Source of the DNA: Streptomyces sp. MMG1121
Lineage (GTDB): Bacteria > Actinomycetota > Actinomycetes > Streptomycetales > Streptomycetaceae
Direction of reading: 5' to 3'
DNA: 64,000 nt
NCBI RefSeq assembly: GCF_001280015.1
Contig: NZ_LGDV01000119.1
Coordinates: 1-64,000, forward strand
The notes under the pieces were generated by a model. It made no database searches. It worked only from the letters and a program-made list of their open reading frames with translations, and was not told the DNA's origin. This document shows positions 1-7,810 of this stretch, in pieces. The position numbers were made by a program, and so were the translations under genes. The first letter of the stretch is position 1. Each line of letters starts with the position of its first letter.

Positions 1-867
1 GAGACCAGCGGTGTCTGCCACTTCGCCTACGACGACGAGGAGACCTGCCTCGCCGAGGTCCGCTACCTCCTGTCGCTGCTCCCGCAGAACAACCGCGAGA
101 ACCCCCCGCGCGTGGAGTCCTCCGACCCGGTCGACCGTCGCGGCGAGATCCTCTTCGACCTCGTCCCGGCGGACGGCAACCGGCCCTACGACATGGCCAA
201 GGTCATCGAGGAGATCGTCGACGACGGCGAGTACCTGGAGGTCCACGAGCGCTGGGCACGGAACATCATCTGCGCGATGGCCCGCCTCGACGGCCAGGTC
301 GTCGGCATCATCGCCAACCAGCCGCAGGTCCTCGCGGGCGTCCTGGACATCGAGGCCAGCGAAAAAGCTGCACGCTTTGTCCAGATGTGTGACGCTTTCA
401 ATATCCCGATCGTCACCTTCCTGGACGTGCCGGGGTTCCTCCCCGGCGTCGACCAGGAGCACGGCGGCATCATCCGCCACGGCGCGAAGCTGCTGTACGC
501 CTACTGCAACGCGACCGTGCCGAGGATTTCGCTGATCCTGCGCAAGGCGTACGGAGGTGCCTACATCGTCATGGACTCCCAGTCGATCGGTGCCGACCTC
601 ACCTACGCCTGGCCGACGAACGAGATCGCGGTGATGGGCGCCGAGGGCGCCGCCAACGTCATCTTCCGCCGTCAGATCGCCGAGGCCCCGGACCCGGAGG
701 CCATGCGGCAGAAGATGGTGAAGGAGTACAAGGCGGAGCTGATGCACCCGTACTACGCCGCCGAGCGCGGCCTGGTGGACGACGTGATCGACCCCAAGTC
801 CCTGGCGATGCTCCAGTCCAAGCACGCCGACCTGCCCTCCCGCAAGCACGGCAACCCCCCGCAGTAA
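1..867 (+). CDS. accB: Acyl-CoA carboxylase beta (carboxyltransferase) subunit, 3' part
   Basis: This is the C-terminal 288 residues of a biotin-dependent carboxyltransferase; the reading frame is open to base 1, so the 5' end lies outside the window. The subunit transfers carboxyl groups from carboxybiotin to acetyl- or propionyl-CoA, giving malonyl- or methylmalonyl-CoA for fatty acid and polyketide synthesis. Visible family features are GVCHF near the start, the PQNNRENPP linker between the two crotonase-like halves, FLDVPGFLPG and the RKAYGGAYIVM oxyanion region. The tail LPSRKHGNPPQ is typical of the Streptomyces AccB/PccB group. It is followed after 57 bases by the epsilon subunit gene, the arrangement known for accB-accE in S. 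coelicolor. Distinguishing acetyl- from propionyl-specificity needs the missing N-terminal half; the accE neighbour favours AccB. Confidence 0.95.
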   Translation, partial: ETSGVCHFAYDDEETCLAEVRYLLSLLPQNNRENPPRVESSDPVDRRGEILFDLVPADGNRPYDMAKVIEEIVDDGEYLEVHERWARNIICAMARLDGQVVGIIANQPQVLAGVLDIEASEKAARFVQMCDAFNIPIVTFLDVPGFLPGVDQEHGGIIRHGAKLLYAYCNATVPRISLILRKAYGGAYIVMDSQSIGADLTYAWPTNEIAVMGAEGAANVIFRRQIAEAPDPEAMRQKMVKEYKAELMHPYYAAERGLVDDVIDPKSLAMLQSKHADLPSRKHGNPPQ

Positions 868-924
868 CCGAGCGGACCCGCCGCGGCAACCCCGCGGACC
901 TCTCTCTCACGGAGACTGACACCC

Positions 925-1113
925 ATGAGCACTCCTGACATCCGCGTCGAGAAGGGCCACGCCGAGCCCGAGGAAGTCGCCGCCATCACGGCCATCCTCA
1001 TGGCCCGCGCGGCCGCCCGCCCGACCCCGTCAGCCCACCGGGCCCACCCCAAGCCGGGCTGGCGCCGCCTGGAGCGCGAGGGCGGCTTCCGCTCCCCGCA
1101 CAGCTGGCACTGA
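925..1113 (+). CDS. accE: Acyl-CoA carboxylase epsilon subunit
   Basis: A 62-residue protein of the small AccE/PccE family, which binds the carboxylase beta hexamer and stimulates the alpha-beta complex. The sequence has the usual acidic, helical N-terminal half (HAEPEEVAAITAILMARAAA) and ends with the conserved W-rich tail (PGWRRLEREGGFRSPHSWH). The ATG is preceded by the purine-rich stretch CTCACGGAGACTGACACCC. It sits 57 bases behind accB on the same strand and before a strong terminator, so it is the last gene of the accB transcript. Confidence 0.93.
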   Translation: MSTPDIRVEKGHAEPEEVAAITAILMARAAARPTPSAHRAHPKPGWRRLEREGGFRSPHSWH

Positions 1114-1127
1114 GCCTGTACGACGAC

Positions 1128-1159
1128 GAAGGGCCCCTCTCGCAGGAGAGGGGCCCTTC
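1128..1159 (+). terminator. Bidirectional hairpin terminator between accE and the first-copy cvnD
   Basis: A perfect 13-bp stem (GAAGGGCCCCTCT at 1128-1140 with its complement at 1147-1159) encloses a 6-base loop. It lies between convergent genes, so it can end both the accE transcript and the minus-strand conservon. Confidence 0.85.
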
Positions 1160-1193
1160 GGGCTTTCGGGGGCGCGGGGCCCCCGTGGCCGAA

Positions 1194-1695
1194 TCAGCGG
1201 AGTCGAGCCATCAGAGCGTGCTCGACCAACGTGATGAGCGCGGACTTGGCGTCAGCCCTGTGCCGCGCGTCCGTCGTGATGATCGGCGTGTCGGGGCCGA
1301 TCTGCAGCGCCTCGCGCACCTCGTCCGGGTTGTACGGCTGGTTGCCGTCGAAGCCGTTGAGGGCGATGACGAACGGCAGGCCGCTGTTCTCGAAGTAGTC
1401 GACCGCGGGGAAGCAGTCGGCGAGCCGGCGGGTGTCCACGAGGACGATCGCGCCGATCGCGCCGCGCACCAGGTCGTCCCACATGAACCAGAAGCGGTCC
1501 TGGCCGGTCCCCGGTGTGGGTGAGGTCGTCGATGCCGGCCGAAGCGGACGTCATGACGGCCTCGGTGCGCAGCGGATTGATCTCCGAGACGGCACCCACG
1601 AACGTGGTCTTGCCCACGCCGAAGCCGCCCGCCACCACGATCTTCGCGGAGGTGGTGGAGCGGGAAGGACCGCCGCTAGAGCTTGCGAAGTCCAC
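1194..1695 (-). pseudogene. cvnD: CvnD-type conservon GTPase, internally deleted and frameshifted (operon 2)
   Basis: Two reading frames together make one CvnD protein. The 5' frame starts at ATG 1695 with MDFASSSGGPSRSTTSAKIV, followed by the P-loop GGFGVGKTT and the block EAVMTSASAGIDDLTHTGD. The 3' frame resumes at DRFWFMWDDLVRGAIGAI and runs through IALNGFDG to MARLR, with its stop at 1194. About 26 residues normally lying between them, including the G3 motif (FGTPGQ), are missing. The junction at about 1505-1507 also changes frame. From remembered CvnD sequences the loss is about 80 bases. The start overlaps cvnC by 20 bases, as usual in conservons. The product could not bind GTP normally unless the deletion is a sequence or assembly error, which is a real possibility because the paralogue at 6379-6896 is broken at the same point. 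Confidence 0.8.
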
Positions 1696-2245
1696 TGAGC
1701 ACCCTTTCGAGCAGTGTCACGTCTGGCTGGCCACCGGCGTTCTCGTCGCCGCCGGGCTGATGGATGGCGACCAGGCCCGCCTCCGCCAAGTCGGCGACGA
1801 GAATCCTGGCCACGCCGAGGGGGATCGTGAGCAGGGCCGAGATCTCGGCCACCGACTTGATCTCCCGGCACAGGTTGCAGATCCGCTGATGCTCGGGCAG
1901 CTGGCCCTGCATCTGGTGCGGAGCGGCGGTGGTGTGCACCAGTGCCTCGATGGCGAGCTGGTAGCGCGGGCGCGTCCGGCCGCCGGTCATGGCGTACGGA
2001 CGCACCAGGGGGTTGTTCGCTGCCGTGGCCGGCGCCGGCTCGGGGCGGCGCTGCGGCTGCACCGGCTGGATGCGCGGCGCCTGCGGCTGGTCGTACGGCG
2101 AGGGACCGGGGCCCTGCGGCGCGTACGGCTGCCGGTGGCTCGGCGCGGAGGGGAAGTTGTACCGGTTCGCCGAGCCGTCGCCCTGGCCCTGGGCAGGGCC
2201 GTACGACCAGTTGCCCGAAGACGAACCGCCTGGGGGTGTTGCCAC
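1676..2245 (-). CDS. cvnC: DUF742 conservon protein CvnC (operon 2)
   Basis: A 189-residue protein starting at GTG 2245, 8 bases after a GGAGGAGGAG ribosome site. Residues 1-80 are a Gly/Pro/Gln-rich tail. Residues about 81-189 form the DUF742 winged-helix-like domain, with NPLVRPYAMTGGRTRPRYQL, PEHQRICNLCREIKSVAEIS and the terminal LLERVLSGLRKL. CvnC is one of the four core conservon proteins; with CvnA, CvnB and CvnD it is thought to form a membrane-associated complex resembling eukaryotic G-protein receptors. It follows cvnB and overlaps cvnD by 20 bases. The N-terminal tail is much longer than in the paralogue at 6877-7275, which has only about 30 residues before the domain. Confidence 0.9.
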   Translation of the reverse strand: MATPPGGSSSGNWSYGPAQGQGDGSANRYNFPSAPSHRQPYAPQGPGPSPYDQPQAPRIQPVQPQRRPEPAPATAANNPLVRPYAMTGGRTRPRYQLAIEALVHTTAAPHQMQGQLPEHQRICNLCREIKSVAEISALLTIPLGVARILVADLAEAGLVAIHQPGGDENAGGQPDVTLLERVLSGLRKL

Positions 2246-2339
2246 TTTCTCCTCCTCCGACTGTGCCGGGCGCCCATCGCTGTGGAGCCGCGTCCCGAAA
2301 CCTTACGGCCCCGGGACGCGAATACGCACCGTCCGATTA

Positions 2340-2762
2340 CTAGTTGAGAAGGCTCCCCTGGAGCTCCGCACGGAGATCCGGGGTCAGGACCGTGCCCGCG
2401 CGGTCCACCAGAAGGGCCATCTCGTACCCGATGAGGCCGATGTCCGCTTCCGGGTGGGCCAGGACCGCGAGCGACGAACCGTCGGATACGGACATGATGA
2501 AGAGGAATCCCCGCTCCATCTCCACAACCGTCTGGTTCACGCTGCCTCCCTCGAAGATGCGGGAGGCGCCTGCCGTCAGGGACGTCAGACCGGAAGCGAC
2601 GGCCGCGAGCTGGTCGGCGCGGTCGCGGGGGAAGCCTTCGGACATCGCCAGAAGGAGTCCGTCGGCGGAGACCACCACCGTGTGGGACACCCCCGGGGTG
2701 TTGTCCACGAAGTTGGTGATCAACCAGTTCAGGTTCTGTGCCGCCTGGCTCATCGGGCTCAC
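2340..2762 (-). CDS. cvnB: Roadblock/LC7 protein CvnB (operon 2)
   Basis: A 140-residue roadblock/LC7-domain protein (MglB/Rag-associated fold), the presumed regulator of the CvnD GTPase. Family features are AAQNLNWLITNFVDNTPGVS, HTVVVSADGLLLAMSEG and LAVLAHPEADIGLIGYEMA. The GTG at 2762 is chosen over the ATG at 2753 because GGAG lies 7 bases before it; the paralogue shows the same arrangement with TTG. The start lies one base beyond the cvnA stop codon, so the two genes are probably translationally coupled. Roughly the first 20 codons are base-identical to the other cvnB copy. Confidence 0.92.
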   Translation of the reverse strand: MSPMSQAAQNLNWLITNFVDNTPGVSHTVVVSADGLLLAMSEGFPRDRADQLAAVASGLTSLTAGASRIFEGGSVNQTVVEMERGFLFIMSVSDGSSLAVLAHPEADIGLIGYEMALLVDRAGTVLTPDLRAELQGSLLN

Positions 2763-2763
2763 A

Positions 2764-5700
2764 CTAACGCTCCTGGTTGTAGGTGCTGTCAGGACCACTG
2801 TGTTGATTTCTAGTGGCCTGGCCGTTCGTTTCACTGCCTGCGCTGCGTCCGCGCTGGACGCCCCGACGCAGGTTGCTCAGCCTGCCCCGGACGTCCTCCG
2901 GGGCGCGGGAGACCTGGGGGCCTCCCTGAGGGGTGTTCTCGGCGGCGCCCTCGACCAGATTGGCCTTGGGCACCCGCCGCGGCAGCCCGGAGGCGGTGAC
3001 CCCGCCTGCCTTCGGCTTCCGGAGCTGCGCGGCCTGCTGCCACCGCTCGTCGTTGGTCGAACGCCAGTCGCTGTCGCCGCTCGCCCCCGGGGCGCCCGCA
3101 CCCGGTGCGGGAGCCGGCGCCTCCTGCTGCACGTGCGCCGTGGCGCCCGCGGCACTGGAGCCGTTGGAACCGCTCGCGGCGGACCCGCGGCGGGGCAGCC
3201 CGGCGTCGGTCATCTGGTGGGCGGCGGGAGAGGCCGGTCCCGGACGGTCGAAGCCTACGCGGTTGCGCTCGCCCACATCAGCGGCCTGCGAGGATTCCGT
3301 TTCCGGAGCGTACTGGGCCGGATACCCGTTCTGGTAACCGTCCTGCTGCGGCCAGTCGTCCTGGTAGGAGTGCGACTGGGCCGGCTCCTGGTACGCAGGG
3401 TCCGGGTAACCGCCGTTCGCGGAGAAGCCGTCGCCCTGCGGCAGACCGCCGTTCGGCGCGAAGTACTGCTCTTCGTACGGCTTGTCGTACGTCTCCTCGT
3501 ACGAGGTCTGCTGCCGCTCCTCGTACGCCTGCTCCTGGTACGCCTGCTGCGGCTGCTCCTGGTAGGCCTGCCGGCCGTCGAACAGCGGGTCGGCGTACGA
3601 CGCGGGTGCCTCGGGCTCCTGCTGCGGCTCACCGTGGCCCTGGGCCTCCAGGGCCGCGCGGCGCTCCTCGCGCATCAGGGAGCGGCCCACCGGGTCCAGC
3701 TCGCGGATGTCGTCGGGGACCTCGGTGTACCGGGTGTCGTCGAAGCCGAGCTCGGCGGCGGTGCGCATCGGCTCCACCTGGCCGAAGCTCTCACCCTGGA
3801 ACTGCTGCTCCGGGATGATCTGCGAGACGGTGAACTCCTCGCGGTCCAGCGGCGCTTCGCCGCCACCGCCGTGCGTGATCGCGTCCGGCAGCATGACCAG
3901 GGAGGTCGTACCGGCCTGCTCGCCCGAGGGGCGCAGCTGGACACGGATGCCGTGCCGGTCGGACAGCCGGCCGACCACGAACAGACCCATGCGCTGGGAG
4001 ATCGCGGCGTCCACGGTCGGCGGGTTGGCCAGCTTGTGGTTGATGTCCGCGAAGTCCTCGGCGGTGAGGCCGATGCCCTTGTCGTGGATCTCGATCATGA
4101 TCCGACCGTCGGGCAGCCGGGTGGCCGTGACGCGAACCTTGGTCTGCGGGGAGGAGAACGTCGTCGCGTTCTCCAGCAGCTCGGCGAGCAGGTGCACGAG
4201 GTCGGTGACCGCGCGGCCGTGGATCTCGGCCTCCGGCACACCGGACAGCTCGATGCGCTCGTACTGCTCCACCTCGGAGGTGGCGGCACGCAGGACGTCC
4301 ACGAGCGGGACCGGCTGGTCCCAGCGGCGGCCGGGCTCCTCGCCGGCGAGGACCAGGAGGTTCTCGCCGTTGCGGCGCATACGGGTCGCGAGGTGGTCCA
4401 GGCGGAAGAGGTTCTCCAGCTGGTCCGGGTCGGCCTCGTTGTTCTCCAGGTCGGTGATCAGGGTCAGCTGGCCCTCGATCAGCGACTGGTTGCGGCGCGA
4501 CAGGTTCGTGAAGATCGCGTTGATGTTGCCCCGCAGCAGGGCCTGCTCGGAGGCGAGCCGGACCGCCTCGCGGTGGACCTGGTCGAAGGCGCGGGCGACC
4601 TCGCCGATCTCGTCCTTGGTGGTGATCGGGATCGGCGCCACCCGGGTGTCGACCCGGCCGGGGTCGGTGCGGGAGAGCTGGTCGACCAGCATCGGCAGGC
4701 GCTGCTCGGCGATGCCGAAGGCGGCGTTGCGCAGCTGGCGCATCGAGCGGCTCATCTGGCGGGCCACGGCACCGGCCAGGATGAAGGCCAGCAGCAGCGC
4801 GATCACGACGACGGCACCGGTGGTGAACGCGGAGGTCTTCGCGTCGTCGGCGATGGACGAGGCCTCGTTCACGGCCTTGTCGGCCATGTCCGACTCGATC
4901 TGCCGGTAGGCGTTGAACTTGAGCGTGTTGACCGCCCACCAGTTCTGCGCGGTGATGCCCTTCTGGGCGAGTGCCTCACGCGCGACGGGGTCGGTCGAGT
5001 CCAGCGTGGCGAGCGCCGTGACCATCTTCTGCGGGTCGGACGGCGGCGCGATGTAGGCCGGGTCCTTGGCCTTGGCCTGCTGGGCCATCGCCGCGGCCTG
5101 GGTCTGGATGTCCCTCTTCTCCGTGTCCAGCTTGTCCGCGTCGGCCTGGGTGCCACCGCCGATGTACTCCTCGACGGCGATGCCCTCCAGATAGGCGTAG
5201 GAGGACAGGGCGACGCGCTGGCTGGCCAGGTTGGGGGCGTCGGGACCCGGCTTGACCAGGATGTGCGTGCCGATCGAGCGCTCCAGCGACAGTGCCGCCT
5301 TGGTGAGCGAGATGGCGTAGACGGTACGGCCGTAGGAGGTGATGTTGCCGGTGCCCAGACCCAGCTCGTTGGCGAACTCCATCAGCGGGTGCGCGACCTT
5401 GACGTAGCCCTCCTCGGTCTGCACACCCGGGAACTTGGTGGTGTACGCGCCCGCCCGCAGCGTCTGCAGATAGGGCTCGGCCTCCCGGAACAGCTTCAGC
5501 CGGCGCTCCAGGCCGGACTTGTGCGGCATGCTCTGGGCTGCCTGGTCGAAGGCGTCGGCGGCCTTGTCGGTCGCGGCGCGGGCGGCGGTGACCGTCTGCT
5601 TGTCCTGGGCCGTCTCCAGCTTGCCCTTGAGCAGGGGAGCGGCGGTGGTGTCCCGCTCGTTGTAGAGGGCGTCGGCGTACGACAGCGAGGCGCGCACCAG

Positions 5701-5976
5701 ACGGGCGGTGTTCTCGGCGTCACGGGCCTGCTGCCAGGTGTCGATCGAGTTGTTCACCTGGAAGCCGCCCATGACGAGGCCGACCGCCACGGGTATCAGC
5801 AGGATCGCGTTCAGTCTGGTCGGCACGCGCCAGTTGCGCGGGGAGAAACGGCCGCCGCTGGGCGCGGGAGCGGCCGCCGGTTCCGCGCCGGTGACGGGGG
5901 TGGGCGCCGCAGCGCGCGGCGGCGGGGTGAAGTTGCCCCGCGCCGACGGCTCGGGACCGTTCTTGCTTCGCCTCAC
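2764..5976 (-). CDS. cvnA: Conservon sensor histidine-kinase-like protein CvnA (operon 2)
   Basis: A 1070-residue membrane sensor. An N-terminal basic/Pro-rich segment is followed by a first transmembrane helix (about residues 55-75, LNAILLIPVAVGLVMGG), a long extracytoplasmic domain of the nitrate/nitrite-sensor (NIT) type, and a second helix (about 380-402, VVVIALLLAFILAGAVA). HAMP and a DHp-like helix pair follow (LFRLDHLATRMRRNGENLLVL), then a HATPase domain at about 590-700 with N-box ELLENATTFSSP and G1 DKGIGL. The last 370 residues are low complexity (Gln, Tyr, Pro). The GTG at 5976 is chosen over the upstream 6051 codon because AGAGGTTG-N8-GTG is conserved at the paralogue's start (11764). 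No canonical phospho-acceptor His is evident, as in other CvnA proteins. Confidence 0.9.
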   Translation of the reverse strand: MRRSKNGPEPSARGNFTPPPRAAAPTPVTGAEPAAAPAPSGGRFSPRNWRVPTRLNAILLIPVAVGLVMGGFQVNNSIDTWQQARDAENTARLVRASLSYADALYNERDTTAAPLLKGKLETAQDKQTVTAARAATDKAADAFDQAAQSMPHKSGLERRLKLFREAEPYLQTLRAGAYTTKFPGVQTEEGYVKVAHPLMEFANELGLGTGNITSYGRTVYAISLTKAALSLERSIGTHILVKPGPDAPNLASQRVALSSYAYLEGIAVEEYIGGGTQADADKLDTEKRDIQTQAAAMAQQAKAKDPAYIAPPSDPQKMVTALATLDSTDPVAREALAQKGITAQNWWAVNTLKFNAYRQIESDMADKAVNEASSIADDAKTSAFTTGAVVVIALLLAFILAGAVARQMSRSMRQLRNAAFGIAEQRLPMLVDQLSRTDPGRVDTRVAPIPITTKDEIGEVARAFDQVHREAVRLASEQALLRGNINAIFTNLSRRNQSLIEGQLTLITDLENNEADPDQLENLFRLDHLATRMRRNGENLLVLAGEEPGRRWDQPVPLVDVLRAATSEVEQYERIELSGVPEAEIHGRAVTDLVHLLAELLENATTFSSPQTKVRVTATRLPDGRIMIEIHDKGIGLTAEDFADINHKLANPPTVDAAISQRMGLFVVGRLSDRHGIRVQLRPSGEQAGTTSLVMLPDAITHGGGGEAPLDREEFTVSQIIPEQQFQGESFGQVEPMRTAAELGFDDTRYTEVPDDIRELDPVGRSLMREERRAALEAQGHGEPQQEPEAPASYADPLFDGRQAYQEQPQQAYQEQAYEERQQTSYEETYDKPYEEQYFAPNGGLPQGDGFSANGGYPDPAYQEPAQSHSYQDDWPQQDGYQNGYPAQYAPETESSQAADVGERNRVGFDRPGPASPAAHQMTDAGLPRRGSAASGSNGSSAAGATAHVQQEAPAPAPGAGAPGASGDSDWRSTNDERWQQAAQLRKPKAGGVTASGLPRRVPKANLVEGAAENTPQGGPQVSRAPEDVRGRLSNLRRGVQRGRSAGSETNGQATRNQHSGPDSTYNQER

Positions 5977-6175
5977 TCGACCAACAACCTCTCGGCGAAC
6001 GGCACCTACGTCGTGCCGCAGTCTCTCAGAGCCCGGTTCGTCATCGACCACGTAGTACGTCTTTGACTATTGGGCAGTTCACGCATTCCAGCACGTGGAC
6101 CAGCGCTCTTCCAAACAGCGGAAACCTCTGAAGAGCGGTGATGTAAGCCCTAGATAAAACGGTCATAAAGAGCGA

Positions 6176-6195
6176 GCCCCGCCAAAAGGCGGGGC
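6176..6195 (-). terminator. Short GC hairpin, secondary terminator
   Basis: A perfect 8-bp stem (GCCCCGCC with its complement) closes an AAAA loop. It lies downstream of the first conservon in transcript order and before the second cvnA. Confidence 0.6.
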
Positions 6196-6271
6196 CGTTG
6201 TGAGCGCAGCGGTACCGCTCGACCGCGTCGCGTGGTGATACCCGGGGATTCCTCTGCCGAACTGTTATGAA

Positions 6272-6313
6272 CACCGGAGCCGACCGTGTCAAAGGCCACA
6301 GTCGGCTCCGGTG
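6272..6313 (-). terminator. Terminator of the upstream conservon
   Basis: A perfect 13-bp stem (CACCGGAGCCGAC at 6272-6284 with its complement at 6301-6313) and a 16-base loop sit 66 bases beyond the cvnD stop codon. This should separate the two cvn operons transcriptionally. Confidence 0.8.
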
Positions 6314-6378
6314 CGTGATTCCGGTGCGTTTACGACAACTGCCGTACGGGGCGTCGTACTTGGGTGCGTATGCGCGTG

Positions 6379-6896
6379 TTATCGCAGGCGGGCCATCAGG
6401 GCGTGCTCCACCAGCGTGATCAGCGCACTCTTGGCGTCCGCGCGGTGCCGGGCGTCGGTCGTGATGATCGGGGCGTCCGGTCCGATCTGCAGCGCCTCGC
6501 GCACCTCGTCGGGCGTGTAGGGCTGCTGGCCGTCGAAGCCGTTGAGGGCGATGACGAACGGCAGGCCGCTGTTCTCGAAGTAGTCCACGGCCGGGAAGCA
6601 GTCGGCGAGCCGGCGGGTGTCCACGAGGACGATCGCGCCGATCGCGCCGCGCACCAGGTCGTCCCACATGAACCAGAAGCGGTCCTGGCCGTGGCCACCG
6701 TGGTGGTGGTCTTGTCCCCGGTGTGGGTGAGGTCGTCGATGCCCGCGCTGGCGGACGTCATGACGGCCTCGGTGCGCAGCGGGTTGATCTCCGAGACGGC
6801 GCCGACGAACGTGGTCTTGCCCACGCCGAAGCCGCCCGCCACCACGATCTTCGCGGAGGTGGTGGCCCGACCCGTGTCAGAGCTTGCGAAGTCCAC
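6379..6896 (-). pseudogene. cvnD: CvnD-type conservon GTPase, internally deleted and frameshifted (operon 1)
   Basis: The 5' frame starts at ATG 6896 (MDFASSDTGRATTSAKIVVA) and contains the P-loop GGFGVGKTT and GIDDLTHTGDKTTTTVA. The 3' frame resumes at DRFWFMWDDLVRGAIGAI and ends in MARLR at 6379. About 20 residues including the G3 motif are missing at about 6690-6692 and the frame changes there; I estimate a 58-base loss. The rest of the gene is intact. The right-hand side of the break is at the same nucleotide as in the other copy (both retain ...TCCTGGCCG on the plus strand), while the left edges differ. Real inactivation, gene conversion of a damaged copy, or a shared assembly artefact are all possible. 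Confidence 0.8.
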
Positions 6897-7275
6897 TGAG
6901 CACCCTTTCGAGCAGCGTCACGTCCGGAGCGCCGCCGTTGTTCTCGTCGCCACCAGGCTGGTGGATGGCGACCAGGCCGGCCTCGGCGAGGTCGGCGACC
7001 AGGATCCGGGCCACACCGAGCGGCATGGCCAGCAGCGCGGAGACCTCCGCGACCGACTTGACCTCCCGGCACAGGTGGCAGATGCGCTGGTGCTCCGGGA
7101 GCAGTCCCATGAGCGCTGCCGGGTCGGCCGTGGTGCTGATGAGCGCCTCGATGGCGAGCTGGTAGCGCGGCCGGGTCCGGCCACCGGTCATCGCGTACGG
7201 ACGTACCAGCGGCTGGTCGCCCTCGTCCCCGTACGGCTCCGCGTACGGATCATGAGAGGCGGTGGGCGGGGTCAT
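6877..7275 (-). CDS. cvnC: DUF742 conservon protein CvnC (operon 1)
   Basis: A 132-residue DUF742 protein. The ATG at 7275 is chosen because GGAGG lies just upstream and because the frame further upstream is the antisense of cvnB. After a 30-residue leader the domain begins at DQPLVRPYAMTGGRTRPRYQ, continues through PEHQRICHLCREVKSVAEVS and ends LLERVLSGLRKL, nearly identical to the paralogue at 1676-2245. It overlaps cvnD by 20 bases. The role is as a CvnABCD complex component; its biochemical activity is not established. Confidence 0.92.
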   Translation of the reverse strand: MTPPTASHDPYAEPYGDEGDQPLVRPYAMTGGRTRPRYQLAIEALISTTADPAALMGLLPEHQRICHLCREVKSVAEVSALLAMPLGVARILVADLAEAGLVAIHQPGGDENNGGAPDVTLLERVLSGLRKL

Positions 7276-7387
7276 GAATCCTCCGGGCGGGACAGCAAGT
7301 CGGTCAGTCGTGCCGTCTGACGTGGGCCGGTGGGGGGATTGTGGCGGCCGGACGGTGTTTTGGTGAGGTGGGTGGTGCCGGGGCGAG

Positions 7388-7810
7388 TCAGTGGAGCAGA
7401 CTGCCTTGGAGTTCGGCGCGCAGATCCGGGGTGAGAACCGCACCCGCGCGGTCGACGAGCAGTGCCATCTCGTAGCCGACGAGACCGATGTCGCACTCGG
7501 GGTGGGCCAGTACCGCAAGGGAAGACCCGTCCGAGACGGACATCAGGAAAAGGAAGCCGCGCTCCATCTCGACGACCGTCTGCGCCACGTTGCCGCCCTC
7601 GAAGATCCGGGACGCCCCGGCCGTGAGAGAGGTCAACCCGGACGCGACGGCCGCCAGCTGGTCGGCGCGGTCCCGCGGGAAACCTTCGGACATCGCCAGC
7701 AGAAGGCCGTCGGCGGAGACCACCACCGTGTGCGACACCCCGGGGGTGTTGTCCACGAAGTTGGTGATCAACCAGTTCAGGTTCTGTGCCGCCTGGCTCA
7801 TCGGACTCAA
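7388..7810 (-). CDS. cvnB: Roadblock/LC7 protein CvnB (operon 1)
   Basis: A 140-residue roadblock/LC7 protein matching the operon-2 CvnB over its whole length with only a handful of changes (for example GGNVAQTVVEMERGFLFLMS). The rare TTG start at 7810 is preferred: GGAG lies 6 bases upstream, it directly abuts the cvnA stop (7811-7813), and the other copy uses GTG at the equivalent position. ATG 7801 is the alternative, giving three fewer residues. Roadblock proteins of this type act as GTPase-activating or scaffolding partners, here presumably for CvnD. Confidence 0.92.
   Translation of the reverse strand: MSPMSQAAQNLNWLITNFVDNTPGVSHTVVVSADGLLLAMSEGFPRDRADQLAAVASGLTSLTAGASRIFEGGNVAQTVVEMERGFLFLMSVSDGSSLAVLAHPECDIGLVGYEMALLVDRAGAVLTPDLRAELQGSLLH

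Larger units (their letters stand above)
5977..6378 (-). other. Intergenic region between the two conservons
   Basis: No convincing gene lies in these 402 bases. Read on the minus strand it first holds two terminator hairpins for the upstream operon, then the promoter region of the second cvnA. A good -35/-10 pair could not be assigned. The segment around 6050-6175 is distinctly more A+T-rich than its surroundings. Confidence 0.6.

Noticed and set aside
2344..6066. A 1240-codon plus-strand open frame opposite cvnA
   Set aside because: It is the antisense of cvnA/cvnB, with an implausible Arg/Leu/Val-rich product and no ribosome site; a high-G+C shadow.
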